From: Balneolales bacterium
Lineage (GTDB): Bacteria > Bacteroidota > Rhodothermia > Balneolales > Natronogracilivirgulaceae
Assembly (NCBI GenBank): GCA_007132975.1
Contig: SLNO01000024.1
Span: forward strand, 16,258 to 80,257
Length of the DNA stretch: 64,000 nucleotides
Direction: 5' to 3'
Positions 33,595-42,127 of the stretch are shown piece after piece (positions within the stretch are counted from its first letter, which is position 1; each line of letters begins with the position of its first letter). A program made the position numbers and the translations under genes. The notes beneath the pieces are model-generated. The model was not told the DNA's origin. It saw nothing but the letters and a program-made list of their open reading frames with translations, and ran no database searches.

Positions 33595-34913
33595 GGGCGC
33601 CCGGCAATCACACCGAACAGGTCGAATGCCTCGGCATCCACAATGCGCACGTTGTAGAATGACCCGGTGTGCAGGTCGCCGGTTGAAAAGCCCGGATCGG
33701 CGCCCTGGATGATGACCTCGTTGTCCACTTCGGGCGTATCCCATTCGGTGCGTCCGTATGCGATTCCGTCCTCGATGCGGTCGATAAGCACCGGAAGCTC
33801 CTGGTCGATGAGCGCTTCGTTGTGTTCTCTCGAAATCTCCTCCTGGACGGCCATGAGCTCCCTGACACGACGCTTTTTCTCTGCTGCCGGCACCGGATCC
33901 CCCAGATCGTAAGCGGTCGTGGCCTCTTCCTGCGAGTAGGCGAAACATCCCAGCCGCTCAAACCGGATGTCGCGGACAAAATCGATCAGCTCAGCGAAAT
34001 GCTCCGGTGTTTCGGCGGGATAACCGACGATCAGGGTGGTCCGCAGCCGGATTCCCGGCACTTCCTCCCGGATGTGATGCAGCAGCTCCCGCATGCGGGG
34101 CCCGCTCATGCCGCGCCGCATGGATTTAAGCACTTCCGTGCTGGCATGCTGCACAGGCATGTCAAGATAGTTGCAGATGTTGCCGCGTTCGCGGATGACA
34201 GGAAGGATGTCCATCGGAAATTTGGCGGGATAGGCGTACTGCAGGCGGATCCACTCGAAACCGACATCCGATAGCCGCATCAGCAGATCGGCCAGCGTAC
34301 GTTTGCCGTACAGGTCGAGGCCGTACCAGGTAAGGTCCTGCCCGATGAGCACCAGTTCGCGCACACCTTTGGCGCGCAGCTTCTTCGCCTCGATGAGCAG
34401 CTCGTCGGCCGGACGCGAAACATGTCCGCCGCGCATGATGGGAATCGCACAGAACGAGCACTTCTGGTCGCATCCTTCCGAAATTTTCAGGTACGCGTAG
34501 TGCGACGGATTGGTTAGCATCCGTTCGCCAACCAGCTCTTTGCGATAGCGTCCACCCAGCTCCTTGAGCACCTCGGGCAGGGAGGTGTGGCTGCTGCCGA
34601 AATATTTGTCGACTTCTGGGATGTCGGCACGCAAGTCGTTCAGGTACCGGTCCGACAGGCAACCCATCACCAGCAGGCGCTCCACCTTGCCCTGCTTTTT
34701 AAGCTCCACGCCCTCCAGGATGTGGTCAATCGACTCCTGCTTTGCATCCTCGATGAAGCCGCAGGTGTTGATCACCAGAACGTTGGCCTGCTCGAGGTCC
34801 GAGACCACTTCAAATTCATTGGCCCTGGCCTGGGCGATGAAAACCTCGGAATCGACCTGGTTCTTGGAGCAGCCGAGCGTGTCGACGAAAATGCGGGGCA
34901 GTCGCGTTTGCAT
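33591..34913 (-). CDS. rimO: RimO, ribosomal protein S12 methylthiotransferase
   Basis: RimO is a radical-SAM enzyme that adds a methylthio group to an Asp of ribosomal protein S12. ATG 34913 (MQTRLPRIFVDTLGCSKNQV) gives 440 residues. The N-terminal UPF0004 domain has Cys residues in TLGCSKNQVD, INTCGFIEDAK and MGCLSDR; the radical-SAM motif is CDQKCSFCAIP (CxxxCxxC). The C-terminal TRAM domain covers the last ~65 residues. The sequence GCSKNxVD and YLDMPVQHAS separate RimO from MiaB. It is convergent with the MFS gene, sharing four bases at the stops. Confidence 0.95.
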   Translation of the reverse strand: MQTRLPRIFVDTLGCSKNQVDSEVFIAQARANEFEVVSDLEQANVLVINTCGFIEDAKQESIDHILEGVELKKQGKVERLLVMGCLSDRYLNDLRADIPEVDKYFGSSHTSLPEVLKELGGRYRKELVGERMLTNPSHYAYLKISEGCDQKCSFCAIPIMRGGHVSRPADELLIEAKKLRAKGVRELVLIGQDLTWYGLDLYGKRTLADLLMRLSDVGFEWIRLQYAYPAKFPMDILPVIRERGNICNYLDMPVQHASTEVLKSMRRGMSGPRMRELLHHIREEVPGIRLRTTLIVGYPAETPEHFAELIDFVRDIRFERLGCFAYSQEEATTAYDLGDPVPAAEKKRRVRELMAVQEEISREHNEALIDQELPVLIDRIEDGIAYGRTEWDTPEVDNEVIIQGADPGFSTGDLHTGSFYNVRIVDAEAFDLFGVIAGRP

Positions 34914-35045
34914 GGAAATTTCAAGGGGTGAATGTGATGAGCCGGTCTCTGGCGGGTTGCGCGCAATCCAGGTTTGGTGCACGATAGTCTGGTTGGTGCA
35001 CGATAGGGGATCAGTTTGGATTCCGGCAGGGCTAAAAATAAGGAA

Positions 35046-36710
35046 TTACTTGCGGATACGCCATTCCGCCGGATAATAGTTGTTCATTCGCCGGCCAACG
35101 TTCTTTATCCAGCCAAGCGCAAGCCCGTCATGGAGAACCAGGTTCCATCCCGCAGGCGCATCCGTTGGCACGGTCAGGTTTTCCCGGCGAAGGTAGCGTG
35201 TGGCCTCATCGCGGCTGAGGTCCATCACCGGGAAGGCGAATTGGTTCAGGTGGATGTCGAAGGCGGCCGCAGGCGAGGGGATGACCTCATCGCGGATGAC
35301 GCGTCCTGCTTCGGTTCCGGAATGACGTACAAATAGCGGAATGACAAGTTGCCGCAGCAGGGGGAGATGGCCGGAGCGGATGCGGAACAGGCGATTCTCC
35401 AACTGGTACCACTCGAAATCGTGACCGGTAAACCAGCTTTGCGTTTTGGAGAGGATGGATGGGTTGGGTTGCGTCAATTCGGGCGGACCGGTGGCGGAAC
35501 TCCCGGAAGACTTGCGGCCGGTTTTGCCATGACGGAATCGTTTTCCGGTATGCATTTCATCGGAAAGCGGACCCTTCTTTTGTGAAGTTGCACCTATATC
35601 TCGAACCGCGTCATAACTATACGCACTTTTAGCGTTATATGTGGCTTCAGGATCAATATGCTCATGATTATGCGTCATGGAATCAGGCTTTCGGACAATG
35701 CCAGCGAAGAATCCCTCGCCCTGGGATCGGTGCGGATGGAAAGCGTACCCGTTAGCATCGCCATCGCAGACCTCCCGGATTAACGGTTCCGGCCCTTGCG
35801 TCAAAAACGATGCCGCATCCACCCGTACCGGCTCACCGCCGGTATGTTCCATGAGCCAGGCAAGGTTGTGTTCGTTCTCATCCGGATTGAAAGTACAGGT
35901 GGTGTAAACGAGCAATCCGCCGGGCCGAAGGGCGGGCCAGAGCTCGGAAAGGATGGAGCGTTGGCGCAGGGCGCAATGTCTTCCGTTGTCGGAGGACCAT
36001 TCCCGACGCGAAGCGGAGTCCTTGCGGAAAAGTCCCTCGCCGGAGCAGGGGGCATCGGCCAGGATAAGGTCGAAAAAACCGGGCAAGCGACGGAAATGAG
36101 ACGGGTCGTTCTGAGTGACGACGATGTTCCCGGTCCCCCATTTCGTGCTGTTTTCCAAAAGGGGCGGCACGCGTGAACGGATAACCTCGTTGGCTACGAC
36201 GAGTGCGTCCGGGAAAAGGGCAGCCAGGAGCGTTGTCTTGCCGCCGGGAGCGGCGCAGGCATCGAGGATGGTCGAGGGCGGCCGAAAAAAACCGGCAAGC
36301 CCGGAGGCGCCGGATCGCAGGCCATCGGATGGCCCGGAGTAGGTGACAGCAGAAGCAGAATCGGCCGGCGCAGTGCGGTAAACAGAGCCGGTTGCTGCCA
36401 GTACGTGCTCCAGGAACATGGAACTGGCCTCCTGGACGTAGTAGGCGCCAGCGTGGAACAGCGGGTCGTGCGTGAAAGACGGGCGCTCCGGCAGGAAACG
36501 ACCGTGGAGCGACCAGGGAACGGGTTCACCGGGTGGCAGCGGACGGCTGCGGATGCGTTCCCATTTATGTGGGTTCAAGCGAATGGATGTTTCGGGAGGA
36601 AGGTCCAGCGCCGCCGTGAATTCCTTGTGCTCATCCGGAAACTGCTCGCGGATCCGACGGATGAATGCATCGGGCAGAGCTGGTATTTTTGTGTTCCGGG
36701 GATTGGACAT
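35046..36710 (-). CDS. RNA cytosine-C5 methyltransferase (NOL1/NOP2/Sun, RsmF-like)
   Basis: This 554-residue SAM-dependent enzyme methylates cytosine in rRNA or tRNA. It shows the AdoMet motif LDACAAPGGKTTLLAAL, motif IV LADAPCSGEGLFRKD with the release Cys, and motif VI VYTTCTFNPDENE with the catalytic Cys. Its size and the C-terminal domain ending RRMNNYYPAEWRIRK resemble RsmF (YebU) with its PUA-like extension. Two spacers are unusual: residues ~108-135 (Ser/Ala/Gly-rich, before the AdoMet motif) and ~345-400 (charged). Which RNA is modified cannot be read from the sequence. Confidence 0.9.
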   Translation of the reverse strand: MSNPRNTKIPALPDAFIRRIREQFPDEHKEFTAALDLPPETSIRLNPHKWERIRSRPLPPGEPVPWSLHGRFLPERPSFTHDPLFHAGAYYVQEASSMFLEHVLAATGSVYRTAPADSASAVTYSGPSDGLRSGASGLAGFFRPPSTILDACAAPGGKTTLLAALFPDALVVANEVIRSRVPPLLENSTKWGTGNIVVTQNDPSHFRRLPGFFDLILADAPCSGEGLFRKDSASRREWSSDNGRHCALRQRSILSELWPALRPGGLLVYTTCTFNPDENEHNLAWLMEHTGGEPVRVDAASFLTQGPEPLIREVCDGDANGYAFHPHRSQGEGFFAGIVRKPDSMTHNHEHIDPEATYNAKSAYSYDAVRDIGATSQKKGPLSDEMHTGKRFRHGKTGRKSSGSSATGPPELTQPNPSILSKTQSWFTGHDFEWYQLENRLFRIRSGHLPLLRQLVIPLFVRHSGTEAGRVIRDEVIPSPAAAFDIHLNQFAFPVMDLSRDEATRYLRRENLTVPTDAPAGWNLVLHDGLALGWIKNVGRRMNNYYPAEWRIRK

Positions 36711-36763
36711 GGAGCCGGATTGCCTGGGCGGAATGCTTTTCTGTGGCGGTTTGGTGGATTGTG

Positions 36764-37849
36764 TCAGGATAGATGCGGCGGCGTCTCACCAGACGATGGC
36801 TGCCGTCCGGAAATCGGTGTCCGTCCGGGAGCCGGCCCTGTTGCCGATCCCGAGGCGGGTGACTGCCCGTAGTCCGGGCCTGTGCCTGGTGCATTGCCGG
36901 ACTCGTCATCTGCCATGCCCCACCCGGTGTATCCCTCGCGCGAACGGTCGTAGTAGCGGATGGTCGGGTAAGCGAAGGAGATATCCTCATGCTTCGAGAA
37001 TTCGTTGAGCACCTCCTCCCATATCTGCTGCTCGGTGCCGCGACGGGTGCGCGGATTGGTCAGATAGCGGATGGTCAGCACGATACCAAAATCCTTGACA
37101 TATGTGTATACCGTGGGGGTGAGGATGCGATACGTGATAAGATAGGAGCGCGCTGCGCTGCGCAGCTGCTCCTTGGCCTGGTCCGAGATGTTGGCCGAGT
37201 GCCGGTCGGCGATCTCCTGCAGCAGTTTCTTTGCCTTCTTCCAGTTGCTCTCCAGGCTGACGCGCACCGGGATCTCGTTCCATATGAACTGGAAATCGGC
37301 GGTATAGTTGCCAATGTTCTCCGTGAAAACCTTGTGATTGGGGATGTGGATGACCCTGCCCGTGCTCTGGTCCGCATCCACCCAGTTTCCGATCTCCATG
37401 ACGGTGAACTTGAAAATGCGCTGGTCAATGACATCGCCGTGGATACCGGCTATCTCGATCCGGTCGCCCAGTTCGAAAGGCTTGCGCCACAACAGGAAAA
37501 GCCATCCCGCAAGGTCGGCCACCGATTCTTTGAGGGCAATGACCAGTGCCGCCGATACAATGCCGAGGAACGTGGCCACGCTCTGAAACCCCTCGAACCA
37601 CGTGCGTCCAAGTATGAGGATGGCGATGAAAAAGAGCGTCCGCGTCAGGTACTTGCGCCACTTGTAGTGCAGCTCGGGGTCTTCGGTCCGGCGATACACG
37701 ATGCGCATGATGATCTTGCGGAGCAGCCAAAAAACGAAGATCAACCCCACCGTGAAGATCAGGTTCTGAGTGAACCCGTGACCCAAGTCCGCCATATCGG
37801 CTACTGAGCGGGTGATCCGGTCAACAATATTGATATCCTCCTGCATCAT
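36764..37849 (-). CDS. Mechanosensitive ion channel family protein (MscS-like)
   Basis: The 361-residue protein has three to four N-terminal helices (residues ~20-110) and the MscS beta domain: FLGIVSAALVIALKESVADLAG pore helix, RKPFELGDRIEIAGIHGDVID, GRVIHIPNHKVF and a C-terminal alpha/beta part with LTIRYLTNPRTRRG. The pore helix and long cytoplasmic domain resemble the YbdG/MscM-like subgroup. The last ~50 residues are a Gly/Pro/Ser-rich low-complexity tail (GNAPGTGPDYGQSPASG and on), absent from the typical family. It is divergent from secG, with about 106 bases between the two starts. Confidence 0.9.
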   Translation of the reverse strand: MMQEDINIVDRITRSVADMADLGHGFTQNLIFTVGLIFVFWLLRKIIMRIVYRRTEDPELHYKWRKYLTRTLFFIAILILGRTWFEGFQSVATFLGIVSAALVIALKESVADLAGWLFLLWRKPFELGDRIEIAGIHGDVIDQRIFKFTVMEIGNWVDADQSTGRVIHIPNHKVFTENIGNYTADFQFIWNEIPVRVSLESNWKKAKKLLQEIADRHSANISDQAKEQLRSAARSYLITYRILTPTVYTYVKDFGIVLTIRYLTNPRTRRGTEQQIWEEVLNEFSKHEDISFAYPTIRYYDRSREGYTGWGMADDESGNAPGTGPDYGQSPASGSATGPAPGRTPISGRQPSSGETPPHLS

Positions 37850-37891
37850 ACTCTGGAAGCGGTGAGCCCGTTATTTTTACACGTGCGAAAG

Positions 37892-37922
37892 TTTGAAATG
37901 ATACGATAATTCGGTAATTTAC
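37892..37922 (+). promoter_or_regulatory. Bacteroidota-type promoter upstream of secG
   Basis: TTTG (37892-37895), a 19-base spacer and TAATTTAC (37915-37922) match the Bacteroidota primary-sigma pattern TTTG-N19-TAnnTTTG at the -33 box and at 6 of 8 positions of the -7 box. The spacing is exactly as expected, and the secG ATG is 34 bases downstream. Confidence 0.5.
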
Positions 37923-37955
37923 AAATCTTATCCCGACAATAGTAGCGACAAAATC

Positions 37956-38330
37956 ATGCTTTATACACTGACTATCATTCTAATTACGATCATCGCGTTC
38001 CTGATGGTCATCGTAGTTCTGCTCCAGAGCGGGCAGGGACAAGGTCTTTCCGGCGGTATTGCCGGCGGCGGTGGTATGGTCGGAGGCGCCAACATGATGG
38101 GTGCCCGGAGAACCGCGGATTTCCTCTCCAAAGCCACCACGGTACTGGCTACGCTCTTCCTTACACTGTGTGTGCTCGCAAATTTCTTTATCGATCGCGA
38201 AGCCGTGACCCAAAGCACCATCCAGGACAGGGCCATGCCGATCCAGACCGAGCAGGACTTTGGCGCCCCGGCGGAAACACCACCGGCACTTCCTCCGCAG
38301 GATCAGGGATCCGACCCCCTTCCGGAATAG
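37956..38330 (+). CDS. secG: SecG, preprotein translocase subunit
   Basis: SecG assists SecYEG-mediated protein export. The 124-residue protein has two transmembrane helices (residues ~2-23 and ~52-75). Between them is the family's conserved loop VVLLQSGQGQGLSGGIAGGG, then GARRTADFLSKATTVLA. The C-terminal ~50 residues are acidic and proline-rich, ending QDQGSDPLPE, longer than in Escherichia coli but common in Bacteroidota. The gene stands alone. It is preceded by a promoter candidate and followed by an 8-bp hairpin, so it is probably a single transcription unit. Confidence 0.93.
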   Translation: MLYTLTIILITIIAFLMVIVVLLQSGQGQGLSGGIAGGGGMVGGANMMGARRTADFLSKATTVLATLFLTLCVLANFFIDREAVTQSTIQDRAMPIQTEQDFGAPAETPPALPPQDQGSDPLPE

Positions 38331-38354
38331 CAGCTGCCTCCTGCAGGGCAGCTG
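38331..38354. terminator. Hairpin between secG and the SRAP gene
   Basis: CAGCTGCC-TCCTGCAG-GGCAGCTG is a perfect 8-bp stem starting directly after the secG stop codon, between convergent genes. No T run follows. Next to it is a 2 x 21-bp direct repeat (GTTGCTGAGCATCAACAAGTA, shown to 20 bases as GTTGCTGAGCATCAACAAGT; 38355-38395). Confidence 0.35.
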
Positions 38355-38413
38355 GTTGCTGAGCATCAACAAGTAGTTGCTGAGCATCATCAAGCCGCAG
38401 AACAGCCTCGGCC

Positions 38414-39094
38414 CTATTTGAGCCTGGGGTTGATGAGATCCGGACCGTTGTTGCGCGCGTTATTCACGTTTGTGCCAACTTTGTACGCGGACATGTATTC
38501 GGTTGGATACGGCCTGAGCAGTGATTGCAGCATCTCAGGCCTGGGCTGCACCGGATTAAGCCAGACATTGTAATCATCCTCCCGAAGGATCACCGGCATG
38601 CGGTCATGCAGCGGTTGCATCAGTGCGTTGGCCTCGGTCGTCAGAATGGCAAAGGTGTGCAGTTCATTTCCGCTGCCATCCTTGTGCGTTTCATAGATAC
38701 CGGCCATACCGAAAAGGTCCTGGTTGAGCAGCCTGATGTAGAAAGGTATTTTTTTCCCATCCCCGAAGTCTTTCCACTCGTAAAAGCCGTTGGCGGGCAC
38801 AATGCATCTTTTCCGCTGGAATGCTTTTTTAAAGGAGGGTTTTTCGTTCACCGTCTCGCTGCGCGCGTTGATAAGCGGCTTCCAGTCTGACAGGTCCTTG
38901 ACAAACGGCGGGACGAGCCCCCATTTCAGGGCACCTGCAACCCGGTCATGGGTGCCCTGTGTGAGCACAACGGGCCGAACCGTGCCAGGGGCCGCGTTAT
39001 AGTCGGGTTGGATGAGATCATCGTCGGCAATGGCGACATCGAATTGCACCTCGATGGCTTTTTTATCCGAATAAAGCGTGTATCTTCCGCACAT
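38414..39094 (-). CDS. SRAP (SOS response-associated peptidase) domain protein, YedK/HMCES-like
   Basis: The 226-residue protein begins MCGRYTLY, so Cys2 becomes the N-terminal residue after Met removal and can form a thiazolidine crosslink to abasic sites in single-stranded DNA. Other family residues are the INARSETV segment, RCIVPANGFYEWK with the conserved Glu, TTEANALMQPLHDRMPVIL with the active-site His, and YNVWLNP. It protects abasic sites during replication. It is convergent with secG and divergent from the CPBP protease gene. Confidence 0.93.
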   Translation of the reverse strand: MCGRYTLYSDKKAIEVQFDVAIADDDLIQPDYNAAPGTVRPVVLTQGTHDRVAGALKWGLVPPFVKDLSDWKPLINARSETVNEKPSFKKAFQRKRCIVPANGFYEWKDFGDGKKIPFYIRLLNQDLFGMAGIYETHKDGSGNELHTFAILTTEANALMQPLHDRMPVILREDDYNVWLNPVQPRPEMLQSLLRPYPTEYMSAYKVGTNVNNARNNGPDLINPRLK

Positions 39095-39186
39095 AATCGA
39101 TCCTTGTACATAGAAAAAGGTTGATTTGCCGCGTCATTTATTGCGGCTTCCGGTCTTGCCGGACCGTCAAGATACATCATTTTTCA

Positions 39187-40134
39187 ATGACTGTTTACCC
39201 GATGACACCGTTTCAGACCATTTTTGTTTCAACGGACGGACGCATCCGTGCAGGCTGGCGGCTGCTCATGCAGCTGGTGCTCAGCATTCTGATCTACATC
39301 CCACTGTCACTGGTCGCCGCACAGTTCGGCGGACAAAGAACGCAGATGGTGGCTTTCGGAGTGGCGGTAACCATAGCCATCTGGCTGGCAGCCGTGGCGT
39401 TCGACAGACGTCCGATGCGGGACTTTGGGCTCAGGATAGACACCCAGTGGTGGCGCGACTGCCTGGCCGGATTTCTTCTCGCAACCATGGTCATGTCCCT
39501 TATTGTGCTCTTCCAGTGGGCCATGGGGTGGATAGAGTTCACGGGATACGGGTGGGACCGCGCATCGCAACGAAATTTCGTTGTCATGCTGGGGGGATAT
39601 GTACTGGCGATGGCTGTTGTTGGTTTTTATGAAGAGCTTTGGTCGCGTGGATACCAGTTAAAGAACCTTACGGAGGGTTTTTACACCGGTAGCAACCGGA
39701 ACGTCGCTGGTCTGGCTGCCATCGCTATTTCGTCACTTGTTTTCGGGTTTTTGCATATTGGAAATCCAAATATCACTTTGCTTGGAATTGTCGTCATCAT
39801 TCTGGCAGGTGTGATGTTTGCGATGTCCTATGTGATGACCGGCCAGTTGGGCTTTGCAGTAGGGTTGCATTTTGCATGGAACGTCATCCAGGGCGCGCTT
39901 TACGGGCTGCCGGTGAGCGGGGTCCGTTTCAGGCAGTCGGTGCTGCAATTTGAAGCTTCGGGTCCCGAACTCTGGACCGGCGGACGTTTTGGTCCCGAAG
40001 GCGGCATACTCGGAGTGATCGGTGTCCTGCTTATTATGCTGCTCACCTGGTCGCTGCTGCGCCGCCGAGGCCTGCGCCTGGCCATATCAGATGAGCTTGT
40101 GCGTCCGCCATCTTCCCCTGACACTTACCATTGA
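39187..40134 (+). CDS. CPBP family intramembrane metalloprotease
   Basis: This polytopic protein of about 315 residues has eight or so helices. The CPBP/ABI (PF02517) motifs are present: EExxxR-type EELWSRGYQL (two Glu and Arg), FxxxH in VFGFLHIGNP and HxxxN-like LHFAWNVIQG, which together form the intramembrane active site. ATG 39187 or 39202 is a better start than the TTG at 39121, because the hydrophobic part begins after RIRAGWRLLMQL. Members process prenylated proteins or peptides, or act in bacteriocin self-protection; the substrate here is unknown. It is upstream of, but probably not cotranscribed with, the helicase gene. Confidence 0.9.
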   Translation: MTVYPMTPFQTIFVSTDGRIRAGWRLLMQLVLSILIYIPLSLVAAQFGGQRTQMVAFGVAVTIAIWLAAVAFDRRPMRDFGLRIDTQWWRDCLAGFLLATMVMSLIVLFQWAMGWIEFTGYGWDRASQRNFVVMLGGYVLAMAVVGFYEELWSRGYQLKNLTEGFYTGSNRNVAGLAAIAISSLVFGFLHIGNPNITLLGIVVIILAGVMFAMSYVMTGQLGFAVGLHFAWNVIQGALYGLPVSGVRFRQSVLQFEASGPELWTGGRFGPEGGILGVIGVLLIMLLTWSLLRRRGLRLAISDELVRPPSSPDTYH

Positions 40135-40218
40135 CTGCTTTTTTGTGTATATTATACGGATAGCATGAATTGCTTATTTAAAAGAAATAAGCCAATATTT
40201 TAAACACAGCAGATAATT

Positions 40219-42111
40219 TTGTCATTTGATAGATTCAACCTCCAGAGCGAGGTATTAGACGGTTTGAGGGATATGGGATTTGAAAAGCCCACCCCAATCC
40301 AGGAAGCATGTATTCCACTGATCATGGAAGGCCGGGATGTCCTGGCCTCAGCACAAACAGGAACCGGCAAGACGGCGGCTTTCGCCATCCCGGTCCTTCA
40401 CAACCTTCTTGAAAAAAAGAAGAAAAAACAGGAAGGCATCCGTGCTCTGGTGATCACACCCACCCGCGAACTTGCCAGCCAGGTCGACGAGGCGTTTTTC
40501 GCCATCGGATACCATACCGGTCTCACCACGGCCAAGGTATACGGCGGGGACGATTGGTCGCGTCAGGAAAAGGCGCTTTCGCGCGGAACAAATATCATTG
40601 TTGCCACACCGGGAAGATTGCTCGACCATATCAAAATCCACGATGTGGATTTCAGCAACATCGACTTCCTCATCCTCGATGAAGCCGACCGGATGCTGGA
40701 CATGGGTTTTATCCCCGATATCACGCAGATTGTCAGCAAGCTTCCGAAAGAGCGCCAGACCCTGCTGTTCTCGGCCACCATCCCCCCGAAAATAGAACAG
40801 CTCGCCAGGAAGATGATGAGCAACCCCGAGCGGGTCAACATGGCGCCCCCCAACATGGCCGCCGAAGGTGTGACTCAGGGCATGTATTATGTAGAGGAGC
40901 GGGACAAGCTGCCGCTGGTGCTGCATCTTTTCGAAAAAGAGCAGTGGTCCTCTGCCATCATATTCATGTCCACAAAGCGAGCGGTCGACAAACTGGGCCG
41001 CGAGCTCCGGAAAAAAGGCGCTGATGTGACGAGCATACACGGTGACCGCACACAGGCTGAAAGGGAAAAGGCGCTTGAAAGTTTCCGCAAAGGCGAGTTC
41101 AGGATCATCGTTGCAACCGACGTCATGTCCCGCGGAATCGATGTGGAGGGGATTTCCCACATTATCAACTTCAGTGTGCCCCATGACGTGGAAGACTATG
41201 TCCACCGGATCGGACGTACTGCCCGTGCCGAAGCCAAGGGCGATGCCATCACCCTGGTTTCCGGTCAGGACCGCCGTTACATGGAGAACATCATCCGGGC
41301 GATGAAATCAACAATCACAAAGTTGGAAGTACCGGACATTCTCGGCGATAAGAAGGATGATCGCGAGAAGAGAGATGACCGCGAGAAGAGGGATGACCGC
41401 GGCGGGAAAGATGCCCGTGACACCCGTGCGAAGCAGGAGAAACCGGGCAAGGAGAAAGAACAGAAAGAAACCGGAAAGGCTGCAAAAGATCAAAAGGATG
41501 AAGGAAAGCCGGATGCGGCCAAACCGGAATCCACCCAGGATGACTCCGAAGACCGTCCGAAACGCCGCCGCGGCAGAAAACGTCCGGGCGGACGACGCCG
41601 AACCGGTAAAAGCCAGGACCAGGGCGGCGATGAACAGCAATCGGCCGGGAAAAAGGACCAGAAGGCAGCCGATGATGGCGATAAGAAGAGTTCTCGTGCA
41701 AAAACCGCTCCCAAGGCCGATGACAAGCAGCCTGCCCCCAAGGGCCGGGAAAAGAAGGAGGACTCCGAACAGCCATCCGGATCCGGGCAGCGGAAATCCG
41801 GCCGAGGCCGCGGCAGAGGCAGACGAAAACCGCAGCAGCAGGAAGACCAGTCCGCCGCCGCCGAAGACTCCCGTCGCAAAGGCCGTTCCGGCCAGCGCAG
41901 GGGGCAGCAGCGCAGTGGTGGAAGGGGTCGTGGCCAGGGTTCATCGGGACGCCAGGCCGACACCGGCCGCAAGCAATCCTCCCGGAAAGAAGCCGAACGC
42001 AAGGAACTCTTCCAGAACATCACCTCACCGGACATGGACAGGGTGAACAAAGCCGTGGACAAGAAAAAGGGTATCTGGTCGAAAGTGAAGGGTATTTTCG
42101 GAGGAAGCTGA
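40219..42111 (+). CDS. DEAD-box RNA helicase with long basic low-complexity tail
   Basis: The 630-residue protein has a complete RecA-like core (residues 1-370): Q-motif FEKPTPIQ, motif I ASAQTGTGKT, Ia PTRELA, Ib TPGR, II DEAD, III SAT, V ATDVMSRGID and VI HRIGRTAR. It belongs to the RhlE/CsdA-like group that remodels structured RNA. The remaining ~260 residues are an extreme Lys/Arg/Asp/Glu/Gln/Gly-rich tail with short repeats (DDREKRDDREKRDDRGG, from an 18-bp DNA repeat near 41350-41403) and RGRGRGRR-type RNA-binding patches. TTG 40219 is the only start that keeps the Q-motif region complete. A short AT-rich stretch before it (TTTTAAACACAG) resembles the end of the dispersed element. Confidence 0.93.
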   Translation: MSFDRFNLQSEVLDGLRDMGFEKPTPIQEACIPLIMEGRDVLASAQTGTGKTAAFAIPVLHNLLEKKKKKQEGIRALVITPTRELASQVDEAFFAIGYHTGLTTAKVYGGDDWSRQEKALSRGTNIIVATPGRLLDHIKIHDVDFSNIDFLILDEADRMLDMGFIPDITQIVSKLPKERQTLLFSATIPPKIEQLARKMMSNPERVNMAPPNMAAEGVTQGMYYVEERDKLPLVLHLFEKEQWSSAIIFMSTKRAVDKLGRELRKKGADVTSIHGDRTQAEREKALESFRKGEFRIIVATDVMSRGIDVEGISHIINFSVPHDVEDYVHRIGRTARAEAKGDAITLVSGQDRRYMENIIRAMKSTITKLEVPDILGDKKDDREKRDDREKRDDRGGKDARDTRAKQEKPGKEKEQKETGKAAKDQKDEGKPDAAKPESTQDDSEDRPKRRRGRKRPGGRRRTGKSQDQGGDEQQSAGKKDQKAADDGDKKSSRAKTAPKADDKQPAPKGREKKEDSEQPSGSGQRKSGRGRGRGRRKPQQQEDQSAAAEDSRRKGRSGQRRGQQRSGGRGRGQGSSGRQADTGRKQSSRKEAERKELFQNITSPDMDRVNKAVDKKKGIWSKVKGIFGGS

Positions 42112-42127
42112 ACATGAGAGCGGCGAA

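Noticed and set aside
40135..40218. Further copy of the dispersed element before the DEAD-box gene
   Set aside because: Only about 24 bases (ending TTTTAAACACAG) resemble the element's 3' end in AT-rich DNA; the inverted repeat and micro-ORF are missing.
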